From: Leucocoprinus leucothites
Lineage: Eukaryota > Basidiomycota > Agaricomycetes > Agaricales > Agaricaceae
Assembly: GCA_013368445.1 (NCBI GenBank)
Contig: JAACJO010000023.1
Span: 62,001 to 126,000, forward strand
Direction of reading: 5' to 3'
DNA length: 64,000 bases
This document shows, in pieces, positions 9,598 to 20,697 of the stretch (the first letter of the stretch is position 1; each line of letters starts with the position of its first letter). The notes below the pieces were generated by a model that was not told the DNA's origin, searched no databases, and was given only the letters and a program-made list of their open reading frames with translations. The translations under genes and the position numbers were made by a program.

Positions 9598-10261
9598 TGT
9601 TATAGTGACGCCGGCCCGGTCCTAAGCTGGCGCGATAAGTATCGAGTTGATCTTATCAAAGGGGACTCCTTCTCGGTAAGCGACAAAGTTGTTTACTAAG
9701 TCAGAGTTATAATACGGCGATTATAGAGTTTAAGACTTTAGTAATTGAGATCTTAGAGCTTAAGTTCAATTCGACCTTGTATAGATAAAGGCTCGTATTG
9801 AGTCTCCACCTAACCAAGTAGAAACAATGTTTCTCCTTGGTAGATGTCGACGACTTATATACGATACAAGTCGGTATCTATTATTAACTAGGGCTAAGGA
9901 CTTCTAATGAAAGAAGAGAAGTGTACAGCTTCCTTAACGCTAATTAAACTATATAAGACGCGATCTGTCAAAGAAGCTTTAGAAGTTCTTCTAAAGAAGT
10001 TCTTCTTTGATCATTTGATCGATCACGAGGTAAGTCCAAATATAGCGCAGCTATATTTAACAATCACATGTCATCAAAATACAAACAAAACCAAACAAGT
10101 CATAACGAGTCATAACCAGACAAAGTAAATGAGTCAAAACAAACGAGAAAATACAAGAACAAATAAGAAGAAAACATAATTGCGATATTACTTAAGTAAA
10201 GCTAATATCGACTTCGTATTATAGATGGAACAAATGCTAGATATAATCAATATACATAACA
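9598..10261 (-). repeat. Element A 5' LTR (right), with promoter
   Basis: This 664-bp LTR is nearly identical to 1302-1965. For the - strand transcript it holds the promoter: TATATAAG at 9854-9861 and the predicted RNA start with GTTTCTACTT at 9816-9825. The start region lies in a near-palindrome (CCAAGTAGAAAC and GTTTCTCCTTGG). The 467 nt between this LTR and the gag ATG is the leader; apart from the primer site I see nothing in it. Confidence 0.95.
9854..9861 (-). promoter_or_regulatory. TATA box of element A 5' LTR
   Basis: TATATAAG on the - strand, 36 nt before the predicted start GTTTCTACTT. The same box and spacing occur in element B. Confidence 0.6.
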
Positions 10262-12501
10262 GCCACACTTCCTATTGACATTGTTACTGATCACAAAAAC
10301 CTGGAATACTTCTGTACTATGAAGATCCTAACTTGTCGACAGGCTCATTGGTCTGAGTTCATATCACAGTTCAACCTTATCATCTGTTTCTGACACAGCC
10401 AACTTGAAACCAAGCCTAACACTTTCACTAGATGATGGGACATCTACCCTAAAGGGGGGAATAATGGCTATGCTTCAGTCAATCCTCATAATTTCTGTCC
10501 AGTATTTTCACATGAACAGTTAGCAGCTTCAGTTCAAGCTACCTATTTTTCCACACCTTCCCTTTGCACTGCCACAATTCTAGATCTTGAGAAATTTCAC
10601 TCTGATATTCTTATCTTGCTTCCTCAAGACCTGATTGCATCTACTCATATCACTCATCCTGAAGGCCACTAGTCAGTTGATTTTGCTGGTTTCCTTCAGC
10701 TCAACAATAGGATCTATGTACCTACTCTCAACAACATTGACTTAGTTCTACAATACAAATATGATCACATCCTTTCTGGCCATTCCAGTCAGAACAAGAC
10801 CCTCAAACTCATCCAATACAAGTACACCTGGCCTAATATCTGATCTCAGGTCAAGGCTTTCTGTAAATCCTGTGTTACCTGTATGTAATCCAAGTCTCAG
10901 TGCTATAAGCCATATGGTAACCTCAAGCAACTCCCCATTCCTGAACACCCTTAGAATTCAATTTCAATGGACTTCATTGAGAAACTCCCTTCCTCCTATG
11001 GCTTTGACACCATCCTCATTATTGTCAACTGACTCTCCAAACAGGCTGTATTCATTCTGACTTATGACACTATCACTTTGGCAGAACTGGCATGATTATT
11101 CATCATTCACATATTCTCTAAGCATGGTGTTCCTTCTCATGTCACTTCTGATCATGATTCAGAGTTCATCTCATGCTTCTTCCATTCTCTTGGAACAGCT
11201 CTGGACATGCACCCCCACTTCACATCTGGTTATCATCCTGAAGGTGATGGACAGACAGAATGAACTAACCAGATGCTAAAGCAATATCTTTGTGTTTACT
11301 GCAACTATCAACAGAACAACTGGTCTGGTCTCCTCCCACTTGCAGAATTTGCATACAACAACATGGCCAGTGCTACCACCGGAATTTTGCATTTCTTTGC
11401 CAACAAGGGTTATTACCCTAACATTACAGTCCACTGTGCATGCAACTTCACAGTCAACCTCAACAAATTACACACTACTCTCAAAGCTGAGATATCCACT
11501 GCTCAAGAACATTACCAATGATCTGCTGATGCCCATCAGTTACCAGCCCTGGAGTTCAAAGTTGGCCAGAAAGTTTTTGTGAAAGCTTAATTCTTCCACA
11601 CTACCAATCCACCCAAGAAGCTTTCCAAAAAATATCTTGGTCTATACAAAATCATTTCTCAACCTGGCTCTCACTCATTCACCATTTGCCTTCCAGATTC
11701 CATGCATGCTGTTCATCCCATCTTTGATGTTTCCATGCTTGAGCCAACCACAACCAATACATTTGCCAACTGCATAGAACCAGCTCCTGCTCCTGTTGTT
11801 ATTGACAGCAAGCTGGAATATGAGATCACCTACATCATAGACTCAAAGATTGATTGATGTTGCATATGCAAACTTCTTTACAAGGTCATCTGGTTGGGAT
11901 ATGAAGATACTTAACAAAGAATCTTCATGGTTACCTGCTACCAAACTTACACATGTAGCTGAACTTCTTTCTGACTTCCATTCAGCTTATCCTGATAAGC
12001 CTGGTTTGCTTCTGTTACCCTAGATCTCTTTTGGCTATGTACTTTCATTATCTGTTCTCTGATATCAGCTCACTCATTTTTCTTATCTGGACTTAGACAA
12101 TTTTTTGTATTTCTTACTTATCTGCTTCTTATTTACACCAATAGCCTCATTTCCCTCTCATCTTTCTTTTCACTTTGGATGTTCCTATTCATACTTTAAT
12201 GACCAAGAAAATGCAAAATTCATTATCCACAAGTCCAATGCCAGAAGCACACAAATAGGATATGTGACATGAATACAATTAAGAAGCCAAGCCTAGAATG
12301 AGGAACAGGGGGGATGAGACAACTACTTCCTACCATTCTCACCCTCATTCTCTCCCTTACCTTCTTCCTCTTCAGCCTCTCCCTTATCTCCAGATGGAGC
12401 ATCTGATGTCTCTGGTATAGTTTCCTTTTAGTGGCCAATTTGGCATCCAACTCCACCTGTGCCTTTTCATGTGCCTCATCATCCATCACTTTGTCACCCA
12501 G
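10262..12501 (+). pseudogene. Old gypsy family B copy, part 2 (RNase H end, integrase, 3' region)
   Basis: This continues part 1 after the GCCAC duplication. It matches 16660-18900 of inner element B: end of RNase H, integrase zinc finger (VLQYKYDHILSGHS region), integrase core, and a chromodomain-like tail near 11820-12010. Stops and frameshifts are frequent. The part from about 12310 to 12496 is the far end of an antisense ORF (DDEAHEKAQVELDAKLATKRK on the - strand). It ends at CCCAG 12497-12501, the target duplication of inner element B, and resumes at 20703. It is strongly CpG-depleted relative to the inner copy. Confidence 0.88.
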
Positions 12502-13061
12502 TGTCACGAGCCGGGCCTCAAGGATGGCTGACGGTTTGAACTTGGTAAATATTTTCATGAAATCCTATCCGTTCTCGCATATCGGTTACTTTGGTTTTTA
12601 TCGGTCTTTCACCTTCAGACTTATTCTGACACCTTCTATTTTATTAATTCATACTGCCTTGTCGAAATTTTCTGACAACTGTTTAATAGTAAATTTTATA
12701 TCTTCTAGCCTTGTAAAATTTGCAGACTCCACTTTGATTATTTCTCTGTTTACTACTTTGCTTGTTTTCCTTATCTGATCCTATATTCCACATCGTATAT
12801 AAGTAGCACAACTTTGTACTTAGAGGGGGCAGTCTGATAATCAACTTAGCAATATGCTACTTTCCTCTGCTCCCTGTTCGTCCTCTGCTCTCTTATCTAG
12901 TCTGAAATTCGGGTCAAGCGTCAGTAGTCAGCACAACACATAAGTTGAGGCCACGGCCCACTCCCGCATCTGAAGACCGGCTCCTGCCTTACCTCTGTAC
13001 CATCTCTGTCCATCCGGTCCTAGATGTCGGCTTCTCACCCATAGTGTTTGCGCGTTTAACA
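12502..13061 (+). repeat. Element B 5' LTR
   Basis: It starts TGTCACGAGCC and ends GTTTAACA. It holds TATATAAG at 12796-12803 and the predicted transcript start GTCTGATAAT at 12832-12841. Its close relatives are 20138-20697, 21910-22456 and, inverted, 22466-22597 and 22598-24750. Confidence 0.95.
12796..12803 (+). promoter_or_regulatory. TATA box of element B 5' LTR
   Basis: TATATAAG, 36 nt before GTCTGATAAT (12832-12841), the predicted 5' end of the element RNA and self-primer. Confidence 0.6.
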
Positions 13062-13063
13062 GT

Positions 13064-13073
13064 ATTATCAGAC
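13064..13073 (+). promoter_or_regulatory. Element B primer-binding site, self-priming type
   Basis: ATTATCAGAC lies two bases after the 5' LTR. Its exact complement, GTCTGATAAT, is at 12832-12841 inside the same LTR. No tRNA-type TGG start is present. Confidence 0.75.
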
Positions 13074-13108
13074 TCAGATTCTACTGTCGCATTCGCACTT
13101 CTGTCATC

Positions 13109-14695
13109 ATGGTCAACACCCGTACTATCAAGGGCAAGACCTCCACCATTGCACAACCAGAGTGGAAATGCTCTCACACTCCTCCACCTGTCCCAAGCTC
13201 TTCTCGTCTGACTGACGATAATTCTTGTATCAGTATCTGCGCCCATCGTTCATGTCATCTTAATCCTAATCTCCCAGAAACCCCTCAATCTGCTAGTTCT
13301 CCTCCACCGCCTTCTTATCATTTTCGAAATATCCGCTCTCCCAGAACTCCTGCCCCACCTGGCGGTCTGCCATCTGACAGAGATCCATCCAATCCCTCAG
13401 AACCGGGTGACTCTGATGGTCCAGACTATGCCAATAATCAATCTATGGGCCATGATGGCGATGATGAAGATGATGAACCCGTCTATAATGGCTCTCCTGG
13501 TGGTCCTGGTGACCCCGACAATAATGATCCTGAAGACCCTTCCCACTCCTCCAATGATGAGCCTCTTCCTCCTCGACAGGCACCTCATCCCCGAGCTCCC
13601 CGACAGAATCCCAACAATGATCGTCTAGCCGATGCCTTGGGTAGGCTCGCTGACAATCTTGATCACCAAGCGGCTGCACAAGCCAACCAGACTCACACCA
13701 ATAAGGCTTGCCTCCCAGACACTTTTAGCGGCTCTGACCCCGAAAAACTCAACACTTTCCTAATCTAATGCCATCTATATTTCTGAGCCAATCCCACTCA
13801 GTTCCAGCACGACAATCAGAAAGTCGACTTCGCTATGACCTACCTCACCAGTGTCGTGCTTGACTGGTTCGAGGTCAGCCTCACTCAGGAAGAACAGGGT
13901 GTCTTCCATGACTGGTTCGATGATTGGAGTGCATTTGTCCGCGAGCTCCGTATGCATTTTGGCATTGCCAACCCGAAGGGAGAAGCAGCCGAGATGCTTG
14001 ATACCCTTCGCATGAAACTGGGTGACAAGATTGCCACCTACAACGTAGAGTTCCTTAAACATGCCTCTCAACTTGGTTGGAACGATGAGGTCCTCTGTCA
14101 CCGTTACTACAAGGGACTTCTGAACTGCATCCAAGACCCTCTCAGTACCCACGAGCAGGGCAAACCTACTACCTTCCAAGAAATGCACCGTTTGACCATT
14201 GTTTATGACGGACGTTACTGGGAGCATGACCATGAATGTGTTTGTGCCTGCGCTGCAGAGAAGGATGTTGCCGATTCTCTGAGTCGGAAGCAGCCCAACA
14301 AGCCCTCGACCTCCAATCCTTCCAACCCGAATCCATCACACGGCCAGTCTCAACCTGGCAACAACAACAACAACAATCGAGGCAACAACAGTAACAGCAA
14401 CAACAATAGCAACCGTAATCAGTCGCAGGCCCCGACTACCAAATCCAATACCCCCGCTCCATCCACATCCAGTACCCAATGTCCTACACCGAGATTCGAC
14501 CTCTCTAGTAAACTCAGCCAAAATGGCAAATTGACACCCGAAGAGCGAAAATGACGCCTTGACGAAGATCTCTGCCTATTCTGCAGCGGCAAAGGCCACA
14601 AGGTCAAGAATTGCCACAAGAAACAAAACCAGGCCAAGATCCACAAAGTCGAAGCGGCTCCGTCCAAGGACTCTGAAAAGAGTCCGGAAAAATAG
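13109..14695 (+). pseudogene. gag: Element B Gag, three in-frame stops
   Basis: The capsid precursor has about 528 codons in one frame, from ATG 13109 only 47 nt after the LTR. It has a Pro/Ser/Asp-rich start, then the gag core (TYLTSVVLDWFE to YYKGLLNCIQDPL), an Asn-rich stretch and a CX2CX4HX4C zinc knuckle (CLFCSGKGHKVKNC). In-frame stops lie at 13766 (TAA), about 13784 (TGA) and 14552 (TGA); the last separates the knuckle from the core. The two TGA codons fit CGA-to-TGA decay and the TAA fits CAA-to-TAA. Gag ends at TAG 14693-14695. The pol frame is already open from 14677. Confidence 0.88.
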
Positions 14696-17600
14696 AGGGC
14701 GACCCTCAGGACTCTGCACAGACTGGGGGTCACGTTGAGCTCATCTGTGCACCAGAGAGTCTCCTCTGCCTCAATGCGTCCGCTCTTTCCGATCTGAATT
14801 CCCTTATCACTTTCCTCACTTCTTCTCTTATTTGCTCATCCGATAATATTCAACAGATACCATTTTGTGCTCTCATTGATTCCGGTTCAACTCATTGCTT
14901 CATAGATTCTGATTTTGTCCACACTCACTCTCTTCCAACTTCGCCCTTGCCTCCTATTGAGCTTCGCCTATTTGACGGATCGTCGAATAGTTACATTACT
15001 GAACTTGTGAATCTGCCTGTTACATTCTCTACTGGTGAATCTATGACTATTGACTTCTACGTCACTCGGCTTGATTCTTCCTGCTCTGTGGTACTTGGAC
15101 ACAACTGGCTCACCCGCTACAATCTGTTGATTGACTGGGTTTTGAGCAGCATATCTTTCTGATCGCATTTGCAGGATAATCTTGCCCCTTCTGCCCGCAT
15201 CGCATCCACTCCCATAGCGGCTCCTACTTTGTCACCCACTCCTAGCCCAACGGCTGACACTCCTCCTCTGAATTCACCATCCTCTGGGACTTCTATGTCT
15301 ACTCCTGGTATTGCAACAGCTCCTCATGTTTCTATCATCAACGCTGCTGCATACATTTGTGCTTCGCGCCTTCCTGGTTCAGTAAACTTCCGCCTCAATC
15401 TCAGCTCACCTTCCGCTTCTGCCAATTCAGCTCGGGTTTCTGATGAGTCAATTGACCTTTCTAAAGTGCCTGACAAATATCATGAATTTGCCGATGTGTT
15501 CAGCAAAGCTCATGCTGACAGCCTTGTGCCGCATTGCCCTTACGATCTCAAAATCAATATTGAAGAGGGTGCTCAACCTCCCATTGGTACCATTTATTCA
15601 TTATCTCCATCCAAGCTTGAGTCGCTCCACGAATTTATCGACAAACACGTATCTATTGGATTTATCCACCCCACTTCTTCACCTCATGGTGCACCCATTC
15701 TCTTCATTCGGAAGAAAGACAGTTCATTACGACTTTGTGTCGATTTCCGCAGCCTTAATCGCATCACCAAGAAGGATCGCTACCTGCTTCCGCTCATCTC
15801 TGACCTACTTGACTCTCCTCACAAAGCCTGCATCTACACCAAGATAGACCTTCAACATGCTTATCACCTCGTTCAGATCACTGAAGGAGATGAATGGAAA
15901 ATGGCTTTCAGGACCCGATATGGATCCTTTGAATGGCTGGTCATGCCTTTTGGACTCACCAACACACCTGCAGCCTTCCAGCGGTTCATGAACAATATCT
16001 TTTCCGACCTCCTTGATGTCTGTGTCACAGTCTATCTCGACAACATCCTCATCTACTCTGACGACCTCAACACACACAAGAAACATGTTCAAGACATCCT
16101 CAAGTGGCTCCGCAAGCATGGCCTATATGCTAAAGCGGAAAAATGCGAGTTCCATTCCGATTCTGTCGAATACCTCGGGTATATCCTCTCACCAGACGGT
16201 CTCAAAATGTCGGAAGACAAGATCAAAATCATCCAGGATTGGCCTGAGCCGAAGAAAGTCAAAGACATCCAGTCTTTTCTAGGTTTTGCCAATTTCTATC
16301 GACACTTCATTTACAACTATTCCAATATGGTCATCCCACTTATGCGCCTCACCCGAAAAGCATCTAAGTGGAACTTTGAGGAATGGTGTTGCGAAGCCTT
16401 CAACTCCCTCAAAGAAGCGTTCACTATTGCTCCTATCCTCACCCACTGGATACCCGATGCCCAGATCATCATTGAAACTGATGCTTCCAATTATGCACTT
16501 GCTGCTATCTTGTCCATTGTCGGGGATGACAACGAAGTCCACCCAATTGTGTTCCACTCCCGCACCTTCAACACAGCCGAGTTAAACTATGACACTCACA
16601 ACAAAGAGCTCCTTGCTATCTTTGAGGCTTTCCGCACCTGGCAGCATTACCTTGAAGGAGCCTCACTCCCTATCGACGTTGTTACCAATCACAAGAACCT
16701 GGAATACTTTTGCACTACGAAGATTCTAACTTGTTGACAGGCTTGTTGGTCTGAGTTCATATCACAGTTCAACCTCATCATCCGTTTCCAACCCGGCCAA
16801 CTCGGAACCAAGCCTGACACTCTCACTAGATGATGGGACATCTACCCTAAAGGGGGGAATAATGGCTATGCTTCAGTCAATCCTCATAATTTCCGTCCTG
16901 TATTTTCACATGAACAGTTATCGGCTTCAGTTTGAGCTACTTATTTTTCAACTCCTTCCCTTCACGCTGCCACCATACTAGATCTCAAGAAACTTCATTC
17001 TAATATCCTTACTTCACTCCCTCAAGACCCAATCCCATCCGCTCATATCACTCATCCTGAAGGCCACTGGTCAGTTGATTCTGCTGGTTTCCTTTGGCTC
17101 AATGACAGGATCTATGTACCCAACATCAACAATCTTAGACTCAGAGTTCTACAATACAAACATGATCACGTCCTTTCTGGCCATTTCGGTCAGAACAAGA
17201 CCCTCGAACTCATCCGACACGAGTACACCTGGCCTGATATCCGATCTCAGGTCAAGGCTTTCTGTAAATCCTGCGTTACCTGTATGCAATCCAAGTCTCA
17301 GCGCCATAAGCCATATGGTAACCTCAAGTAACTTCCCATTCCTGAACGCCCATGGAATTCAATTTCAATGGACTTCATCAAGAAACTCCCTTCATCCTCT
17401 GGCTTTGACACTATCCTCGTTATCATCGACTGACTCTCAAAACAGGCTGTATTCATTCCGACTCACAACACTATCACTTCTGCAGAACTAGCATGGTTAT
17501 TTGTCATTCACATATTCTCTAAGCATGGTGTTCCTTCTCATGTCACTTCCGATCACGGTTCAGAGTTCGTCTCACACTTCTTCCATTCCCTTGGCACGGC

Positions 17601-18447
17601 TCTGGACATGCGCCTTCACTTCACATCTGGCTATCATCCTGAAGGTGACAGACAGATGGAACAAACTAACCAAATGCTAGAGCAGTACCTCTGTGTTTAC
17701 TGCAACTATCAGCAAGACAACTGGTCTGACCTCCTCCCACTTGCAGAATTCGCATACAACAATGCGCCCAGTGCTACCACTGGAATTTCACCCTTCTTCG
17801 CCAACAAGGGTTATCACCCAAACATTACAGTCCATCCTGAATGCAATATCACATCAGCTCGTGCATGCGACTTCGCAGTCGATCTCGACGAATTACATAT
17901 GACTCTCAAGGCTGAGATAGCCACTGCTCAAGAACGCTACCAACGATCTGCTGATGCACATTGGTTACCAGCCCCGGAGTTCAAAGTTGGCCAGAAAGTT
18001 TTTGTGAAAGCTAAATTCTTCTGCACTACCCATCCATCCAAAAAGCTTTCCGAAAAATATCTCGGTCCATACGAAATTATCGCCCAACCTGGCTCTCACT
18101 CATTCACCCTTTGCCTTCCAGATTCCATGCATGCTGTTCATCCTGTCTTCCATGTTTCCATGCTTGAGCCGACCACACCCAATCCATTTCCTGATCGCAC
18201 AGAACCAGCTCCTGCTCCTGTTGTCATTGACGGTGAGCCAGAGTATGAGATCGCCTGCATCGTAGACTCGAAGATCGATCGATGTCGTGCATGCAAACTT
18301 CTCTACAAGGTCATCTGGTTGGGATATGAAGATACTGACGAAGAATCTTCATGGTTACCTGCTACCAAGCTTACACACGTGACTGAACTTCTTTTTGATT
18401 ACCATTCTGCTTATCCTGACAAGCCTGGCCCACTTCCTTTATCCTAG
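14677..18447 (+). pseudogene. pol: Element B Pol, several stops and a mutated active site
   Basis: This is a polyprotein in the -1 frame relative to gag, overlapping gag by 19 nt. In order: aspartic protease (LIDSGSTHCFID near 14876), TGA at about 15160, reverse transcriptase (15450-16150), RNase H (IIETDASNYALAAIL), TGA at 16735, integrase zinc finger (17150-17300), integrase core (TSDHGSEFVSHFFHSL; GYHPEGDRQMEQTNQML), and a C-terminal chromodomain-like segment (LLYKVIWLGYEDTDEESSW). Further stops are TAA near 17329 and TGA near 17432. The RT catalytic motif reads YLDN instead of YLDD (Asn codon 16042-16044), removing a metal-binding aspartate. Frame and motif order are otherwise kept. Confidence 0.92.
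16845..16861 (+). promoter_or_regulatory. Internal copy of the polypurine tract in element B pol
   Basis: CCCTAAAGGGGGGAATA lies between RNase H and integrase and almost repeats the 3' tract CCCTAAGGGGGGAATAC that abuts the right LTR. It also codes for a Pro-Lys-Gly-Gly-Asn stretch, so protein constraint could explain it. The old copy keeps it near 10448-10464. Confidence 0.45.
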
Positions 18448-18750
18448 ACTATCTCTCAGCTACGTATTTTCTTCACCCGTTTTATGATACTGGCTCACTC
18501 GTTTTCTTTTGGACTTAGACAATTTTTCGCACTTCCTTACTTACCGTTTTGTTTTTGCTTACACCCAATAGCCTCATCTCCCTCTTGTCTTTTTTCTCTT
18601 ATTTCGGACTTTTCTTTACTCACACTTGGCCCCAAGAAATATCATCCATTCCAAACACAAGTCCAAAGAGCAAAAGTAAAATATGTGACAACAAAAAACA
18701 GATTCACGACAATGCGAGCTGAGCATGAGGAACGGGATGGACGAAACGAC

Positions 18751-20008
18751 CTACTTACTCCCACTCTCATCCTCCTTCTCTCCCTCATCCTCCTCCTCTC
18801 CAGCCTCCCCCTCATCCCCAGATCCAGCTTCCGACGTCTCAGGCACGGTCTTCTTCTTAGCGGCCAATCTGGCATCCAACTCTGCCCGTGCCTTTTCATG
18901 CGCCTCATCAACCATTACCTTGTCATCCAGAACAAGCCGGTCATAGAACTCTTCAAAGTCCTTAGCCAGCCCATCCACGACCTTGGTCTGTGATTGGATA
19001 CTTGACAATACTGCCAAGTGCCGCGTCCCCAACTTGGCTTGAATTCCCTTCAACTCCTTCAGGATAGCCGATTGCACAGCCCGGGTCTTCCTTTGCTTGA
19101 CAATGAGCTCATACGTTTGCTCATGAGGCTGTTTGTCAGCCTCTGTAGGAACCACACACTTCTGCTTTGAAGTATGGCACGGCTCGCACATGTACTTGCC
19201 CCTGTGGATGTTGTCAGTTGATCAGCCAAGCCAAAGAATCAGGAATTACTCATGCATCACTTTGCTCGGTGCAATTTTTGCCCAGGCGCAAGCATCGCCC
19301 ACACTCGTTATCTCTGCCCATCTTTATCTTCCCTCCCTTGGCATTGTAGTTTCCGTGTTTTTGGAGGGCAGCAGTCTCGTCTCTTCTGTCTCCAGCCAAA
19401 CCTGAGCTGGGCGTCCACAGTGGGTCGTCATCTTGATCATCCAACTCTGTGAGTTGGTACTTGGAGGGGCCAGCAGCTGCACTCCGTTGAAGTACTCTAG
19501 CGGTCTCAGTTGGCCTGCTCGTGGGTTTTGCATGAGGCTTTCAAGCCCCGGTCCCCGCCTTCACATTTTTCATTGTCTTCATTTTTATTGCCAGACTCTC
19601 CACTATCTCAACTTCTACCTCCATTGCTCTCTTCTTCCCTTTCCCTTTTTCTTTCCCCTGTCTCTCCTTCTCTTTCTTTTCAGCCTCTAACTGAATCTGT
19701 TCTGCTAGCTCGGCTTCCTCTCATTCCCTTTGCAACTGCTCCACCTCTGCGGCCTCCCTCTTTTTCTTCTCTGCTTCCTCCGCCTCTCTCCATTTTTTCT
19801 CAGCCATCTTCTTCCATAATTCATCCTTCCTTTTTTGACATTCCTCCTCCTCACGCCTCTTTTATTCTGCCTCCTCAGCCTCCCTTTTCATCCATTCTGC
19901 CTCTTCGGCCACTTTGCGATCGTCCTCCTCATCCATTCGTTGCAGCTTGTCTTCCAGATTGATATCGGACATCGGGTTGGAGCCTTGAGTGGTAGAGTTG
20001 GGTGCCAT
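18751..20008 (-). pseudogene. Antisense ORF in the 3' part of element B, with two CX2CX6C clusters
   Basis: This gene-like unit runs opposite to gag-pol, from ATG 20008 (MAPNSTTQGS) to about 18751. Its first part is a Glu/Lys/Arg-rich likely coiled coil (KRKDELWKKMAEKKWREAE). It then has CX2CX6C at 19271-19303 (CGRCLRLGKNC), a gap of about 80 nt that may be an intron, CX2CX6C at 19156-19188 (CEPCHTSKQKC), a helical part and an acidic tail. It has several in-frame stops. The cysteine spacing resembles fungal Zn2Cys6 DNA-binding clusters, but the gap is longer, so the class is uncertain. The older copy (20703-21780 plus about 12310-12496) keeps all six cysteines. Confidence 0.6.
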
Positions 20009-20124
20009 GGTAGATAAAGGGGATTAAGTTGTGAGAAAGCTTAATTTTTTCCTCAGAGCGGAATTTATACGGAGTTCGAATTGGTTCCCATGATCAAGTC
20101 ACATGGCTTCGAGGGCTCAGCCCT

Positions 20125-20137
20125 AAGGGGGGAATAC
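20125..20137 (+). promoter_or_regulatory. Element B polypurine tract
   Basis: AAGGGGGGAATAC abuts the 3' LTR start TGTCACG. An identical tract abuts the old LTR at 21897-21909. Confidence 0.85.
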
Positions 20138-20697
20138 TGTCACGAGCCGGGCCTCAAGGATGGCTAACAGTTTGAACTTGGTAAATATTTTCATGAAATC
20201 CTATCCGTTCTCGCATATCAGTTACTTTGGTTTTTATTGGTCTTTCGCATTCAGATTTATTCTGATGTCTTCCATTTTATTAATTCATACCACCTTGTCA
20301 AAATTTTCTGACAACTGTTTAATAGTAAATTTTATATCTTCTAGCCTTGTAAAATTTGCAGACTCCACTTTGATTATTTCTCTGTTTACTACTTTGCTTG
20401 TTTTCCTTATCTGATCCTATATTCCACATCGTATATAAGTAGCACAACTTTGTACTTGGAGGGGGCAGTCTGATAATCAACTTAGCGATACGCTACTTTC
20501 CTCTGCTCCCTGTTCGTCCTCTGCTCTCTTATCTAGTCTGAAATTCGGGTCAAGCATCAGTAGTTGGCACAACACATAAGTTGAGGCCACGGCCCACTCC
20601 CACGTCTGAAGACCGGCTCCTGCCTTACCTCTGTACCATCTCTGTCCATCCGGTCCTAGACGTCAGCTTCTCACCCATAGCGTTTGCATGTTTAACA
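20138..20697 (+). repeat. Element B 3' LTR
   Basis: This is a 560-bp partner of 12502-13061, followed by the CCCAG duplication at 20698-20702. Confidence 0.95.

Larger units (their letters stand above)
1302..10261 (-). mobile_element. Element A: Ty3/gypsy chromovirus, near-complete
   Basis: This is an 8960-bp LTR retrotransposon transcribed on the - strand: 5' LTR 9598-10261, primer site, gag, pol (protease, RT, RNase H, integrase, chromodomain), an extra zinc-knuckle ORF, polypurine tract, 3' LTR 1302-1965. The 5-bp GCCAC target duplication flanks it. The two 664-bp LTRs differ at the two positions I find by eye (1313 versus 9609, and 1830 versus 10126), both CpG transitions, so the insertion is recent. 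Pol is open throughout. Gag carries two frame breaks and ORF3 two in-frame TGA codons, so this copy is unlikely to move by itself. It sits inside an older gypsy B copy. Confidence 0.95.
12502..20697 (+). mobile_element. Element B: Ty3/gypsy element nested in its own family
   Basis: This is an 8196-bp element on the + strand with 560-bp LTRs (12502-13061 and 20138-20697) and a CCCAG target duplication (12497-12501 and 20698-20702). Order: LTR, primer site, gag, pol, an antisense ORF, polypurine tract, LTR. The LTRs differ at roughly two dozen sites by eye, mostly transitions, so it is older than element A. Gag and pol carry several in-frame stops and a lost RT active-site residue. The target was the antisense ORF region of an older copy of the same family. 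Confidence 0.95.
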
